From Apus apus (lineage: Eukaryota > Chordata > Aves > Apodiformes > Apodidae): DNA of 64,000 nucleotides. Each line of letters starts with the position of its first letter. Position 1 is the stretch's first letter. The position numbers were made by a program, and so were the translations under genes. Location: NCBI RefSeq assembly GCF_020740795.1, contig NC_067301.1, positions 4,278,001 through 4,342,000 of the forward strand. Reading direction: 5' to 3'. The notes beneath the pieces are model-generated. The model was not told the origin of the DNA and did not search any database. It saw only the letters and a program-made list of their open reading frames with translations. This document shows, one piece after another, positions 1-13,000 of this stretch.

Positions 1-537
1 ACAGAGGATGAAGTGATAGAGGTTAGAATTCCGAAAGAAGACGATAAGAACAAAGATGAAAACAAAGAGAAAGAAAGCAGAGCTGCTTCTAAAGACCCTC
101 AGCAGCTGTGGAATCTCTATGGCCCCCAGAGGAATCAAGATAATATCCAAATTAATAGGCAGCAGTTGAACACCCAGCCCCAGCCCAGCAATCAGCAGCA
201 GCCGTCGCCTCAGCTGCGCTGGAGAAGCAACTCCCTCAATAGCGGCTCTCAGAAAGGCCTGCGGCGCCAGGCCTCAGGCTCCTCGGAATCCTTGCACGCC
301 TACAGCGGGCAGCAGAACCCAGACCTGCAGACTTTCCAGCAAAAACGCCACATCCACCAGCACCGACAGCCCTACTGCAACCACAGCCAGGCAGGGGGTG
401 CGGAGGGCGCTGCCGCCAACGCCCACCCCAAACAGACTGACCGGCTCAACCACTATAACCAGTTTGTGACGCCCCCGCGGATGAGGCGCCAGTTCTCAGC
501 ACCCAACCTCAAAGCGGGCAGAGAAACTACAGTATGA
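1..537 (+). CDS. KIF1B: KIF1B alpha-isoform terminal coding exon (5' partial)
   Basis: This is the 3' terminal coding exon of the short KIF1B isoform, a kinesin-3 motor that carries mitochondria and scaffold-linked cargo along axonal microtubules. The frame is open from base 1 (reading T-E-D-E-V-I-E-V-R) to a TGA at 535-537, so the exon begins before the window. The visible tail has a charged Lys/Glu/Asp stretch, then a Gln/Asn/Ser/Pro-rich disordered segment, then a basic Arg-rich end. It finishes in G-R-E-T-T-V. A C-terminal TTV is a class I PDZ ligand, and mammalian KIF1B-alpha is reported to bind PSD-95 and SAP97 through its C-terminus. The motor, FHA and coiled-coil exons lie upstream, outside the window. 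The beta isoform skips this exon and joins the exon at 6932. Confidence 0.93.
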   Translation, partial: TEDEVIEVRIPKEDDKNKDENKEKESRAASKDPQQLWNLYGPQRNQDNIQINRQQLNTQPQPSNQQQPSPQLRWRSNSLNSGSQKGLRRQASGSSESLHAYSGQQNPDLQTFQQKRHIHQHRQPYCNHSQAGGAEGAAANAHPKQTDRLNHYNQFVTPPRMRRQFSAPNLKAGRETTV

Positions 538-3396
538 TTAGTTGGCCAAGAGTAGTCTGGGGGAGGAGGGAAGTGGGGGCAAATCTGGCTTATTATTAAG
601 AACCAGCCAGAGTTTGCTGATGTCTTTGGGTTTTGTTTGGCCAGGTAGAATTTGAGTAGTTGGACACACACAGACAAGGTACCGGCCCTTCAGCCCGCTC
701 AGTTTGCATGTGACTTTTGAAGTTTTAACAACATTGATTGGAAGAACATTCTGAAAAAAATTGTAAGAACTTTATTCATAGAGTAGGAGACTTGGAGGGA
801 GGGATGCAGAGGGGAGAACTCCCCTGCTAGCTCATTTACCAGGTTTTTTTTTGTTGTTGTTTTTTTTTGGTGTGTGTCTTGGAGTATTTTTCTAATGCTG
901 AAAATATTGTCTGAAACTTACAAAGTGCTACTTCCTCCTGTGTTTTATGTAGACAATCAAAAGAGGAATTTAGTTTATAGCATTGAATGTTTCTTGTGAC
1001 CTTTTTTTAGCAATAAGGAAACTGACCATCTTTTTAAAAACTGATCTGGCTCTTCAGAACAATATTTTCTGCTTTTAACTCAAATTCTTGAATAATGATA
1101 ATAATCTATAAACCAAAAGTTGTTGGCTGACAAGATATGTGGCTTTTTTAATCAAGAAATTAAGAAGAGCTGTTGGATCACAACAGTCCTACTTCCTGAG
1201 TAGGAATGTTTTCTCTCCTTCTGCTTAAGTTCATAATTATTGGTATGAAATTGCTGTGACAGCTAAACCTGGCTGAATGGAATTTTATGTCAGAATATAT
1301 ATATATTGATGAAGCAATACTTTTGGAATAAGCTTTTTCTAATTCCCAGTGTATCTCTAAATATAATAGTTTTTATACAGAGATTGTGGAAAGGAACTAG
1401 GATTTTTCAACACTCTGGTGCAGGAAGAAGCCTGGAAAAGCTAATTCTTCTTATGGTTTTAGCTTTCTTGGCCATGAGTCTGGGAGATGCTCTTGAAATA
1501 GCTTTTTTTTTGTGAAGACTTATAGGTTACTACTTCAAATTGGCTGAATTCTCAAACACAGGAGAATGGAACTGTTTCATCTTAATGTGATACCTCATGT
1601 TAGTGCCTCTGGTCTTGGATTGAAGGCCTGATTCAAGACTTGTGTAATATAGGAAAAGGTCACTTGAAGGAGAAAATAAGATTCCTTTTCCTTCTCGCCA
1701 CACTCAAAATGCAAGCTAAAATGTTTAATATCTCTTTTGATCTGAAGAGGTCTGTACTTGCAGGTGATTTACTATAAAACAAATGCTTGCAGTCTCTGCT
1801 TCAGATTGTTTAGAACAAATGACAGAAAAACTAATGATTAAGTAATAGGCTTTAGGACCTTGGACTATTATTTCAGTTGGAGAGTCCCGATTTTAGTTAT
1901 ATGTGCAAAACCAAACTGGACTTCTAAAAATTGGCAGATTTAAGTGTAAGCCAATCTAAAGCTTTGAGGACTTATTTTACTTTAAAAACTAAGAATTGGC
2001 TACTGTACCACATTTGGTAAGATAGGTTCACTTTGCGGTGTATCCGTATAGTTAAACGGTTTGTGCTGGTTTGCACAAATATCTTTAATTTACCTAAGGT
2101 TGCTTATTTTTTGATATAATATCAGCCTGACTGGTAATTGTTACTTCTGCATGTTTCAGCAGAGCTGTAGATGAGTTGGAAGTGCCTCAAGCTTACTTTC
2201 CATCTTATTTTTGTTTCCTGTCCTACTTCCTCTGCACACGCTTGAACAAAGGAAATAAAACATCATGTCCAAAAGGTCTTGATTCTAAAAGAAAAGAAGT
2301 CTTGTAGATGAGCAAAACTTTTTCTTTGAGCTTGAGTCAGAATTGCAAAACGAGTTTTGGGCAAATAATATTTTGCTGTTGCCTTTATTTTAGAATCCTG
2401 TTTTAGTAGTCCATTGCACTTTGTTGTTGTGCATATCAAGAGTAAGGAGTTCTTCCACATCCTCAAGAACGTTTGGACTCTCTTAAAAATGTATGTTTGG
2501 GAAAATCCTCTCAATTCTGTAGGGATTTGTGAGCCAAACAGAGTTAGTTTGGGGTAGGTAGGGAGAGAAGAACAAACCTGTTTATCTTGTGTCCCATTTT
2601 CGTTGAGGATTGTGGCTGCCTGTGTGAAATCACCACGTGATTGAACATGGAGGAATTTTGAAGTCCGTGCAACTACGTGTACTGACATGAGATTAAAAAC
2701 CCCTGCTACTTGATATTTTAATGCTAGACACTAAAGTTTTTTGCCAACTTATTTCAGCTTAAAAATCAGAGAGCAAATACCTGTAAATGCCTGGGTGGTG
2801 GTGGTGATGAGGAACAAGAGGTTGCCATCAGTCTGTCTTGCCCCACTGGTTTAGTTCAGCACTAGAAAAACAACCCTGCTTATTCTGCTGTTGTATGATT
2901 TGACAAAGAAGAAAAAGGATAGTCAATGTCAAAATGGAGTCCAGTCTGCTCAGAGGAAGCAGCTTTTTTTTTCCTGGCTTTTTAGGAGGATATTACAGAA
3001 ATGAAACTTGAAAAATAATTTTTGAAAAATCCTATAAAAATAATGGCCCACTTCAGAACTGAATGCAATTTACAGTGTGGTGTCTCATCTGACAAAGGAA
3101 GCAATGTGAGAACCTGTGAATCTCCTTGCAGCTTTCAGAAACACACCTCTCACTCCAAATTGTGTATCAGTGGAGCTAAGGAACAGTAACTCAGCTGCTT
3201 CCACAGAAGACTGTGGGAAAAGGCTTTCAGGTTAATGGAAATGTGGCATCCATGATGGGAATGCTGGCTCAGTAAGCTTAATTGCCATTTGTAAGTGCTG
3301 ATGTGCTGGGTGCTTTATCAGCTGGCTTGTATCCACCTGTGCCTTAGTGATGATTTCTTAAATATCCTTTAGTTCTCACTAGGGACATGTGGATTT

Positions 3397-3416
3397 GGGG
3401 GGATGGGGGCGGGGGG
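3397..3416 (+). repeat. G-run cluster, possible RNA G-quadruplex
   Basis: Three guanine runs of six, five and six bases are separated by AT and by C. The cluster lies on the transcribed sense strand of the alpha 3' UTR. Only three separate runs are present, so a three-tier quadruplex would need a long run to be split. Confidence 0.4.
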
Positions 3417-3563
3417 AAATGCATGACACTAACACTCCTCTGATTGACTTCAACATCCTCTCTCAATCAATCTGAACTTAGGGATCTGTCAAGTTAGAGG
3501 ATGCTATTTTTATCAGTACATTCAGCATAGTTTCAATATCCCCCTCACTGTCTGTCCTTTATC

Positions 3564-3609
3564 CTTTATATGTTGAAATTTATTCTTTATACTTTATATG
3601 TTGAAATTT
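3564..3609 (+). repeat. Imperfect tandem duplication, 28-bp period
   Basis: An 18-base AT-rich unit (ctttatatgttgaaattt) occurs at 3564-3581 and again at 3592-3609. It looks like a simple local duplication. Confidence 0.8.
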
Positions 3610-3830
3610 GACTTGGATACTTCCCATTGAACCACTTCAGGAGCTGCAACATGAGAAATCTATGCTGTGTACCTATTTGTACTGTAAAGAAAGCAGTGAG
3701 CTGCCTTTTGAATTAAATGGGATTTTCAGATGTCCATTGTTTAAGAAAAAACAAGTTTTGGATTGTCTTAAGAGCAAGCGTCTGCCTTATGAAAAGCAGA
3801 ACTGGTTTGTATTGTAACATGTGCTCTTTC

Positions 3831-3836
3831 AATAAA
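3831..3836 (+). terminator. KIF1B: Polyadenylation signal, KIF1B alpha
   Basis: AATAAA sits about 3.3 kb after the alpha stop. A U/G-rich stretch (gtaagtgtcagacttgtctccgtg) begins roughly 20 bases downstream. This is the best-supported end of the short isoform. Confidence 0.65.
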
Positions 3837-3859
3837 CGATGAAATACTCTTGTAAGTGT

Positions 3860-6800
3860 CAGACTTGTCTCCGTGAAATGGAAATGAAACTTGATTGCAG
3901 GCTTGTCCTGATTTTTTTTTTTTTTTTTTTTTTTGTCTTGGGGTTGGTATTGTTCTAGCAGAGTTAAAAAGGTTCCTTTAATTGTTCCGCAGTCTGATTC
4001 TTGTAATCCACCCAGGTTTTCCTGCTGTTGTGTGACAAGCAGCCTATGCAGGTTAGTGTCTGCTGTCACAGGGAGAAAAAAAAGCTTTTTATAGTGCAAG
4101 GGGATACAAGGCATATTGTACCATCTTGTGTGTTGTTTATCTAAATTCTGGAAGAAAATACAGAGCTGGCTCCTCACCATTTATTTGCTCATTGAAGAGA
4201 AAGGAAACTAACTTATGTTTATCTCAAATACAGGAGGGAACCACATACACTACAGTACCTTTGCAGACATCATGTAGATCCAAAGAATCTTCAGAAAACT
4301 TTTGATTTTTGTGGCTTTAGATTTTTCCATGCCCCCAGGCAAAAGAAACTTAGCATTGTTTCTCCCTATTTATGGAGTTAATGATTCCAACCAGTCTGAA
4401 GCTGGACAACGATATGCATTGGGTTCCAGGTAGTCTAGGACATGGACCTTCAGGGCAGCTTCAAGATGCAGGTTTTTTCTTTTCTAGCAGTTGAGGCACC
4501 TTTACACTGATAGTAACAATTATGTGTGTATTATCACTTCTCACATCTGGAAATGTTCACCTGGAGAGCTGACCAATCTCTCAGCAGAGCAAACCAGCCC
4601 CGTTTACAGTGCAGTCAGTGCACCTTCTGTGTGAACCAACCTGAAATTCATCCTTCATCTATTGCTCAGTGCCAATTATTTTTAAATACTAGCATAGTAC
4701 CAGGTGCTGGGAGGCAGTGTTAGGCCTGTTTTTTCTGCTCAAGGAAACAGTGTCTCTCTCTTTTTGTCATCATGGGAAAATAAACTCCAATTCTTTTACT
4801 TAGTTTTAAAAGTAAAATGTCTGCTGATATTAAGCATTTATTTCTGTATGTAATTAAATGTAGCAAAGATATGTTTACTTAGCTCTCAAGGCTGAAAATA
4901 GAGAAGACAAGAAGCAGGTGTTTCAATGAGCCTTATGTGCCTGGGTGTTTCATGCTGTAATTAGAATTTTCACAGTGGAATGCATGCTCCTGATTTTTGA
5001 CCATTCCCTCTGCAGGTTTTCAGTTTCTTCAAAATAATCTGATCAAAGATTCTACTTGAACCTATTTGAAGAGCTTTTCATTTCTACAATATAGCTGCTC
5101 AAAATGACACCCTCAGATTATCTACCTCAGACTGCAGGGAAAGAAATTGTTTTTGTTTCAAATGTAATAGCATTATCTACGTGTATGGATGGGAGAAGAT
5201 CAGAGAGAATGCCTTTATGTTTACAAATTTTGAAGAGGACACTGGGTATTTCAGAACTGTTGATAAGTCTGAAACCATCTCATTGAGTCTAGAATAGGTT
5301 TTTGGTGAATCGTTGAGAATTTCAGAAGGAATATTCAAAAGAAAGGATATATGTTCATTTTGCCTGTAGTTCTTTAGCTGCTAAGGTTTACTTAAAATGT
5401 AAGTATGTAGCCATGGTTGAGTGGAGCAAATAATAATGAAAAAGTGGCATTTTAGCTAAACAAAAATTGCAGCTATTTAGCTATATTTAGCTAAATAAAA
5501 ATTTAAGGGGAAATCAGAAAACTAACACTCAGCCCTCGTACAAAGAGCATATATCTTGAATAGTTCAGTTTTCTCTCTGTAAAGATTGTGGGTATTGAAT
5601 TCATGGTACTGAAAATTCTGCACTTTGAGGTAGTTGTTCCAAGATTGCAGCTATTGGTTTTTAAATCTTACTTACAAACTTAAAAGGAACATACTTCAGA
5701 TTTATTTCCTTTCCAAATACCATCTGAAGGTCTTCCTGACGTTAAATTGGATGCAATCACAGTGTGACAGTGTTAAGTTCTGTATGTGCTGTACAAGAAC
5801 AAATTATTGTAGCTGTTCAGGTGGGATGGTTGAACAGAATGGGAGGAAAGTGCAAAGCTTCCCTTTTGTAGCTTTTGGGCTTGAGAATGCAATTCTGCAA
5901 ACAGTGTCTTGGAGAGGAGTTCTAGGATTTGGGGCTGTGGACTAGAGAAGGTTGGAATAAAAGATAAGTGGCTTCAAGAATCCACCTTAACAATTCACTA
6001 AGAATACTAGAGTTCTTGTTGCAACCCTTGTATCAAAATCTTGAGAAGTCAGTTTAATTTGTGTAATATAAGCCAAAGGATTAGCTTCAAAAAATAAAAA
6101 TACAGGAGTGAGGTAGGCTCTGAGACCAGAGGAGCAAAGGAGCACAGTGACTGTTCTACGTGTACTGGATTTGTATTTGTTTTACCAGCAAATAATAAAT
6201 AGGTCATTAGGTCTTAGGAGCATTTATTTCAAGGCACAACTGTGCTGACCAGGAAGAAAATGCTCTTACACCAGAAGGTGTTGTTGAAGTGCTCCCTGTG
6301 AGGAAACCTCTGCACAGACTTTTCTTAAAAAGGCAATGGTGTTTTTTTTTTTTATCTTCTCATATATTAAATACACACATGAGAGAATGATACTTAATTC
6401 CAACAGGAAAATCCTATTGAAAGCAAAATGTCTTTTTTTTTTTTTTAAATAAAATCTGAAATGAAATTTTTCTTGTATCGAAAGGCAAATCAGTGGTGCT
6501 GTTAATCCTTCTGTTTGAGAAAATGAAGGTGAATAACTGTCCCCTTTTACATTTATTTCTGTACTTTTCCCTATTTCTGCCTCTTTCCTACCTCCCTAAA
6601 AGCAGCAAGCAGGTGCCCAGAAAGTCCTCCTTTTCCAGTCTTAAGTAAAAAAAGAAGATCATAAACCTTTCCCTCTTACAGATACTCTAAGCATGACTGT
6701 CAGATGATTATAAAGAACAGCACTGCTGTCATCATTGTATTGGCCTCTGTCTTTCCAAGGACAGATAATACTAAAACAATAGGTGCTGGTGTGTGACCTC

Positions 6801-6931
6801 TGAGCATTAATGGAAATGTCTTTGTGTATTTGTTCTTTATGTCTGTCATTCCATCTGAGGTGTTAGTCTCTCTTAACTGTTCTCCTTGCTTTTGTCTGTC
6901 CTTCTACACGGTGTCTCCTCTTTCCCCACAG
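3860..6931 (+). other. KIF1B intron between alpha terminator and first beta exon
   Basis: No gene is seen. The stretch holds a 23-T run at 3912-3934, other poly-T runs near 6330 and 6430, and AT-rich sequence. It ends in a good polypyrimidine tract and the AG at 6930-6931. Confidence 0.7.
3912..3934 (+). repeat. Poly-T homopolymer, 23 bases
   Basis: An uninterrupted T run lies just past the alpha polyadenylation signal. It could be simple sequence or the tail of a minus-strand retrosequence, but no body of such an element is recognisable beside it. Confidence 0.85.
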
Positions 6932-7025
6932 GACTATGAGAGTAAGCTGCAGGCCTTACAGAAGCAGGTAGAGACAAGATCCTTGGCAGCTGAAACAACA
7001 GAGGAAGAAGAGGAGGAGGAAGAAG
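6932..7025 (+). CDS. KIF1B: First beta-specific exon, acidic run
   Basis: This exon starts in phase 0 with [12 protein letters not shown], a short predicted coiled coil. It ends in eight consecutive glutamates before the donor GTGAGT. It is where the beta tail diverges from alpha. The next exon continues V-P-W-T-R-H-E-Y. Confidence 0.9.
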
Positions 7026-10000
7026 GTGAGTTTGATGTCTTAAATGAAAATAATAGTATTGCCTTTGTTTTTTCTTTCCATTTTGAAGTTTCTTTTTTTC
7101 TCCTTGGTAGAAGTTCTTAGTATTCATGCTGTATACCTGTGTTTCTGGACAGTAAATAGAGTTTATTATTCCCATGATTCTTGCTTTCCTTCTGCTATTT
7201 CAGCTTTTAACTTTAATAATTGTTAACTAATTTAAAATAACAGGAGTAGAACTTATTTGTGTTCTCGGTTCCAAATCTCCTTATTCAATCATTAGCATTC
7301 CAGTGCTAGCAGTGGGGAAATTTGAATCCAGTTTCTCTCCCCTCTGAATAATAAAAATGCAGGATTTTGTTTTCTGTTCTCATCCTGAAAAGGTGTTGAG
7401 AACTTGGTAGCACAGTCAGCCCTAGTATTAGATACTGCATGTGATGGTTTAGAGATGAAACCACAATGTTTTATTTCTGTTTCTTTGTCCTTTCTAGTGC
7501 CCTGGACACGACACGAGTATGAACTGGCACAATGGGCTTTCAGGAAGTGGAAGTTTCACCAGTTCACTTCACTGAGGGACCAGCTCTGGGGAAATGCAGT
7601 ATATCTGAAAGAAGCCAACGCAATCAGTGTAGAGTTAAAGAAAAAGGTAGAGCATGCAGGCTATCCTTTTGAATCTTTTTATTCATCTTTTCTGACTGCA
7701 CAATCCTGCTTCAAATGCCCAGATTTACTTGTCTTCAAGTTGTATGTCTCTTCCTTATTACTTTAGGCTCTAAAAGGGTTCAGAAAATTGTTAGTCTGAT
7801 TCAGACTTCTGGCTGAATGAAGAGCCTTTGCAAATCTAGTTGATACAGTCTCCTCTTCTTCACTTCCCATCTGTTGTTCCTCTCAGTATCACAAACAGAT
7901 GTGCATGCACATCTCCCCGGGGCCCTGTCTTTTCCTTTTTGCTTTTAACTTCATGTGGTCGTTCATCTTGGCAAAAGAAGTGGGTGCTGCAGGATGTGCT
8001 ATGTCTGTAGTTTTCCAGACCTCTGCTAGCTGTGCTAATAAAGGCAAGATACGTGTGCTCAGCTAAAAAAAATGTTTTATGCCATTTTGAGACATTAAAT
8101 AAATTATGTTAAAAACCTCAGTCTCTTCACTGAGATGAAAATCAAACTCGTTTCCTCTTTTGCTGTTGGTTGGGTCTCTGTCCCCGTTGTGATGCTGGTC
8201 TCTGACTTGTCAGAACTTAAGTAATTTTTATTTTTTTCCATTCAGGTGCAGTTTCAGTTTGTCCTGCTGACAGATACCCTCTACTCCCCACTGCCACCAG
8301 AGCTTTTGCCCACTGAGCTGGAGAAGACCAGGGACAATAGGCCTTTCCCCCGTACTGTGGTAGCTGTGGAAGTCCAGGATCTGAAGAATGGAGCCACTCA
8401 TTACTGGTCCTTAGAAAAACTCAAGTATGTAAATATTTCTGGAGAACAAACTTCTTATATCCAGGGAGCTTCACTGAGAAATTTCATCCTTTGCTGTTTA
8501 TTCTATTGTACTCATTTTTTTCTCTGTCCTCTCAAATGCCAACTTTCCAAACAGCTGTTTTCAATACCAGCTTTCTAGATAGATTCTTTAAACAAGTGTG
8601 TTTGTTCTCCAGTGTTTTACCTCCCCTCCACACTCAATTTTTGTAACTTTTGAGGTTAGGTTTTATTTTTTAAATCTAATAAGGCTCATCACAGCTCATT
8701 TCTGCATTCATTTTTCTCATGATCCTTTCACTGCAAAGGTTTCTTGCCACCTGCTTGTACATAACCTAATAGTATAGGGCATAAATTATAATAAAAAGCT
8801 TAAATAAAGAAGATTGTATTTCTATGGAATCTACACAAATTCTAACTAATTTTAATTATTTTCATCATATTCTTGCAAATAGGCAAAAGACATTTGTCTT
8901 TTCCCCACGCTTAAATAGAGACAGAAGCACTTCCTTCCCACTAATAACATCTGGATGAAGGGTCTTTCAGTGTGAAACACTTGTTTTCATCAGTAAAATA
9001 AATACAAGTTTGTAATAGTTCACTTTTGAATCAAAATGCCAACATTTCTTGAGTGGAATGAATGCAAAAAAACCTGCCTAAGTTACTCAGCAACAATGTC
9101 TGATGCAGAGAAGGAAGCAAAAAAAAAAAAAAAAGCCAAAATCAGACATGAAAGAAGAACATTTAGGAGTTGGAATGAAACTGGAGATGTGTTTAAAGCT
9201 TCTGCAGTGACCCTGCCCTGTGGTTTGTGGGTTCAACCTGCAAATTTTTCCCCAGAATCCTTAACATGGCAGAGAATTAGTACAGTACCAAACTCAGTGG
9301 TACAGACTCCTCTGTTCCTTCTTCTCCCTTTCCTAAGTGGAACCTGGTGTAGGTGAAGCCAGTGTGCTCTGTGTTCTCTGCTTTTTTATTTGCTGTTCTA
9401 AATTTTTTTTAATCCTACTTTCTTCTGTGCAGGCAGAGGTTGGACCTGATGCGTGAGATGTATGACAGAGCCGGGGAAATGGCATCTAACACCCAGGATG
9501 AGAGTGAAAGCACAATGACAGGCAGTGACCCCTTTTATGATCGCTTTCACTGGTTCAAGCTGGTTGGGAGGTATGTGATGGTCATTCCAGCTGCTGGTGC
9601 ACTGGTCACTCCTGTCAGTTCTGGATGAACTTTGACTTTGAATGTGGTTATAAACTGTAGGGCCACTATATTTACTTGTGTGTTTTTCCTTCAGGGATTT
9701 CTGGTAGACTTAAAATATAGTGAAGAGCAGAAAATGCTCTTCAGAATGTTCCCAGGTCTGGTGTAACCTTGTAGAACTGGATTTGACTGAATGCTGAGTA
9801 AGTTACAAGTTTGTTTTTGAGAATGGTAGCCAACTAAGTTCTGTCTAAAGTCACTGGAGCAGAGCTGTGAGAATATGAAGAACACTGAAAGTGATGGGAA
9901 AAGTGGTCCAGGGCCTTATATATATGGCTCAAATAACTTGGTCATACTTTTTGGAAGTGCCTAATATTTGATGGGATTCTCTAACTTTTCCTAATGTCGG

Positions 10001-13000
10001 CTGCACCTTTACAGTATTTTTAGTTACAAAAATTCTACTTCTTGGAAATAAGAATTGCAGCTCTGTTAATGGATGTGCTCTGAATACCTCAGTGTTCAAC
10101 CACGTTTATATTCATTTTTCCTTTCTGTTCAGTTCAAGGACGCTCCTTTTCCTGCCTTTGTTAGCAATCCCCTTATGTTTCACTGCAGTCCAGATGGTTT
10201 GCAGCCTCTGCTTGTTGTTCAGGTGGTCTCTGTGCTGCTGGTGACAGACGGCTGTTAAATGAAGCCTCCTTCTCTCCCCTCCCTCTGTTAATTGCTATTC
10301 CATTAACTGACATCCAGCTCCCCCATATTCCATGGCTGCGTGAACGAGCGTCTCGCTGATCGCACGCCCTCCCCCACTTTCTCCACGGCTGACTCCGACA
10401 TCACTGAACTGGCTGATGAGCAGCAGGATGAGATGGAGGACTTTGATGATGAGGCCTTTGTGGATGATACTGGCTCCGACGTTGGAACTGAGGAGGGATC
10501 AGACCTCTTCAATGATGGGCGCGACCCGTTTTACGACCGATCCCCTTGGTTCATTTTAGTGGGAAGGTTGGTGAGGTTCCTGTGAGAACGGCCAAAAGGG
10601 ACCAGCTCTTGCTGTAGGCTGCAGTGGCTTTGCCCTGTGCTGCACAGAGTATCTGTCAAGCCAGCCAAAATACCTGTACACATAAATTGGAATTGCCAAG
10701 GAATGAGTGTAGTGTAAGTTTTAACTTCCCATGTCAGAGACCATGAAGACCTGAATAATAATTATTGAGAAAATAACCCTGAGATGATGCGACAATGGGA
10801 GGAAATGTAATTCTATTTCTAGATAACTGTCACAACATAGAATGAATGTGATTTTGCTTGTGTACACCATTTAACCATTATTTATAAGAATGCTCTATTT
10901 AGCCATTGCAAGATCACTAAGGCAGTATTGTAGTATGTAATTTTCTCCCTTAGAAGAGAATCTCAGAGTACGGTGAAAAGTCTTCTAAGTCCAATCCCAT
11001 AAATCCATTTTTTGAAAACTCATCTAACATCCTCTGCACCTGAAGAGAAAAGGTGACATGAGGAGAAAGAAGAATGGCTCTTTCTGGATGAGGAAGAGTT
11101 GTTCTTTGAGATGATTTGGCTTCTCAGATTATGCGTGACTCTTGGTCGCAAGTTTGACATAGTGAAAGGTCCTTGTTGTTAAAATTCCCTGCCTGGTGGT
11201 GTTTATCAGTGCTTTCCCACGTGCTATGCTTAAACTTCTGAAACAAGTTTGCTGTATGTTTTTTAGGGTATTACCTATTTTGCTAATCTAGGTATGATGA
11301 AGGCATTACCAGACCTCAGTCTCTGTCAGCAAGTTGCGTTTAGAAAAGGTAGCACTTTGCACTGTTGATAATCTGTCTTCAACATATAACTCATGTCAAG
11401 AAACTGATTTTATTTAGTGACTTTGCTCCCCTCTGTTCTGCTCCTACTACCCCAATTATGCTTTTTTTTCTCATTTGATCACTCTGTAAGAAAATCTCCC
11501 GTATTGTTTTAACAAGTAGATGGTTTTACATTGTACAAAAGAGGGGGTGGAACTCCATGGCTGGCAGTAGAGAGAAACAAAGGAGAAGGGACCAGAGCTT
11601 GGCTTTATTTTCTGTGACTGTAAACAGGGAAGACTTCATGGTCAGGAAGGTGGGATCTTTTTGCAGTTTCCTCAAATGCGGGAAACTGGACTGCATTATT
11701 TTTCAATTTGGGGACTGATTTTTTCAGTCTTTTATCAAGCTTTTAGATTATTTTAGCTGTATTGTCTAACCTCATTCTTTGTCATTAGTGGACCTGTTTC
11801 CAACCTATGATTAAAACTTGGAAATCCCTTGATCTAGGATTTGAAATAAAAATTACAGTTACTAGAGATGCAAGAAATTACTTTAGTCCTCTTTGATCTC
11901 TGAATTTGTGCCCTTATGTGCAAGGTCTGATAATGTGTTTTATAAAATGTAATTCTTTCAGGTTAGGCTGGTCCACAGTTTGGGAAAGCCATCCTAACTG
12001 GTTTGGAGGTGGCTGTCAGCTAGGGAAAGCACATGTGAGCTCTTTGCCAGGGCCAGGACTGCTTTCCTGTAACAGAGCTGGCACACTTGGCCTGCTCTCC
12101 TGTTGTGCTTGTTCTTTCAGAGCGGGACCTTCAGTGCTTGGGAAAAAGTTGAGCCATTCATCTTCATTTCACAGACTGTTCAGGAAGCACAACACAAGCT
12201 GAGCAAATACGGGGTATAATGTTGTGCTTCCTGGCAATTGCACAACTTGCTTCCTGTTTCCATGTATTAAAAAGAATGCTGAGCTCTGTCTCTACAGCCA
12301 GACAAGTGGAGCTGCAGCAGTTGTGGGCACAGTTGTGTAGCCTGAACCACCTTGGCTGCACATAGCGAGGAACTCTGCTGAGGTTGTCAATGGTATTGAG
12401 GAATGAAATGTAGTTTGTAAAGTCTCTGAGTAGACAGCTGAATGACTTTTTCCCAGTTGTTGGTTTATATTCTGTTATGTTCCTGTTGTATCGTGCTAAT
12501 TCTGTCAGCAGAAAGCAGTTAGACTGTTTAGCACCACTGGGTAGAAATTATTTTGGTTCCTCAGTGTCTTCCAGCAGGAGAATTCTGCTTTTGAAGAGTG
12601 TGACTTAAACTTATTAGAGGGCATGTCCGTCTATGTGGATACTGTCTTGAGCACAAGTAGTGCTCAATGGATGAGGAGAAGTAGATCGTGTAGCTGTTCA
12701 ACTCTTTGGGCCTTACAGTATTTTTTCTTTTTCTCTTTCTGTGCTGTGACTGTCTTTTATTTGTACTATAAGTATTAAAGAAAAGGAAAAAAGAGCTGGT
12801 CCCTTTAGCCATCTCTTCTGGCATGCTTGGCTGTCTTTAAGGCTGATTCTATTTAACAGTGTGACATAGCAAGCATTTGTTATGTTTTTAAGGGAGGTGG
12901 GGGAGAACTATGGGATATCGTATTTAAATCTTAAATGAGTGTGTTTATTTAAAAAATACCCATCATCATTCTGAGTTCTGTTGTTTGTTTTCATTTAAAA

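Larger units (their letters stand above)
538..3860 (+). other. KIF1B: 3' UTR of KIF1B alpha transcript
   Basis: This is AT-rich, non-coding sequence from the alpha stop codon to the AATAAA at 3831. It has many U-rich runs, an earlier possible AATAAA at 2254-2259, a 28-bp-period direct repeat at 3564-3609 and a G-run cluster at 3397-3416. Short ORFs here have no protein-like character. Confidence 0.7.

Noticed and set aside
2263-2688. 141-codon minus-strand ORF in the alpha 3' UTR
   Set aside because: No recognisable family and no promoter or splice context; it is consistent with chance in AT-rich sequence.
3713-4180. 155-codon minus-strand ORF beside the poly-T run
   Set aside because: Its lysine run comes from the homopolymer. 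The rest has no protein-like pattern, and it overlaps the KIF1B-alpha UTR end.
9036-9356. 106-codon plus-strand ORF in the intron before the exon at 9433
   Set aside because: It is a chance frame. The Lys run is an A tract, it stops before the true exon, and its phase and splice signals do not fit KIF1B.
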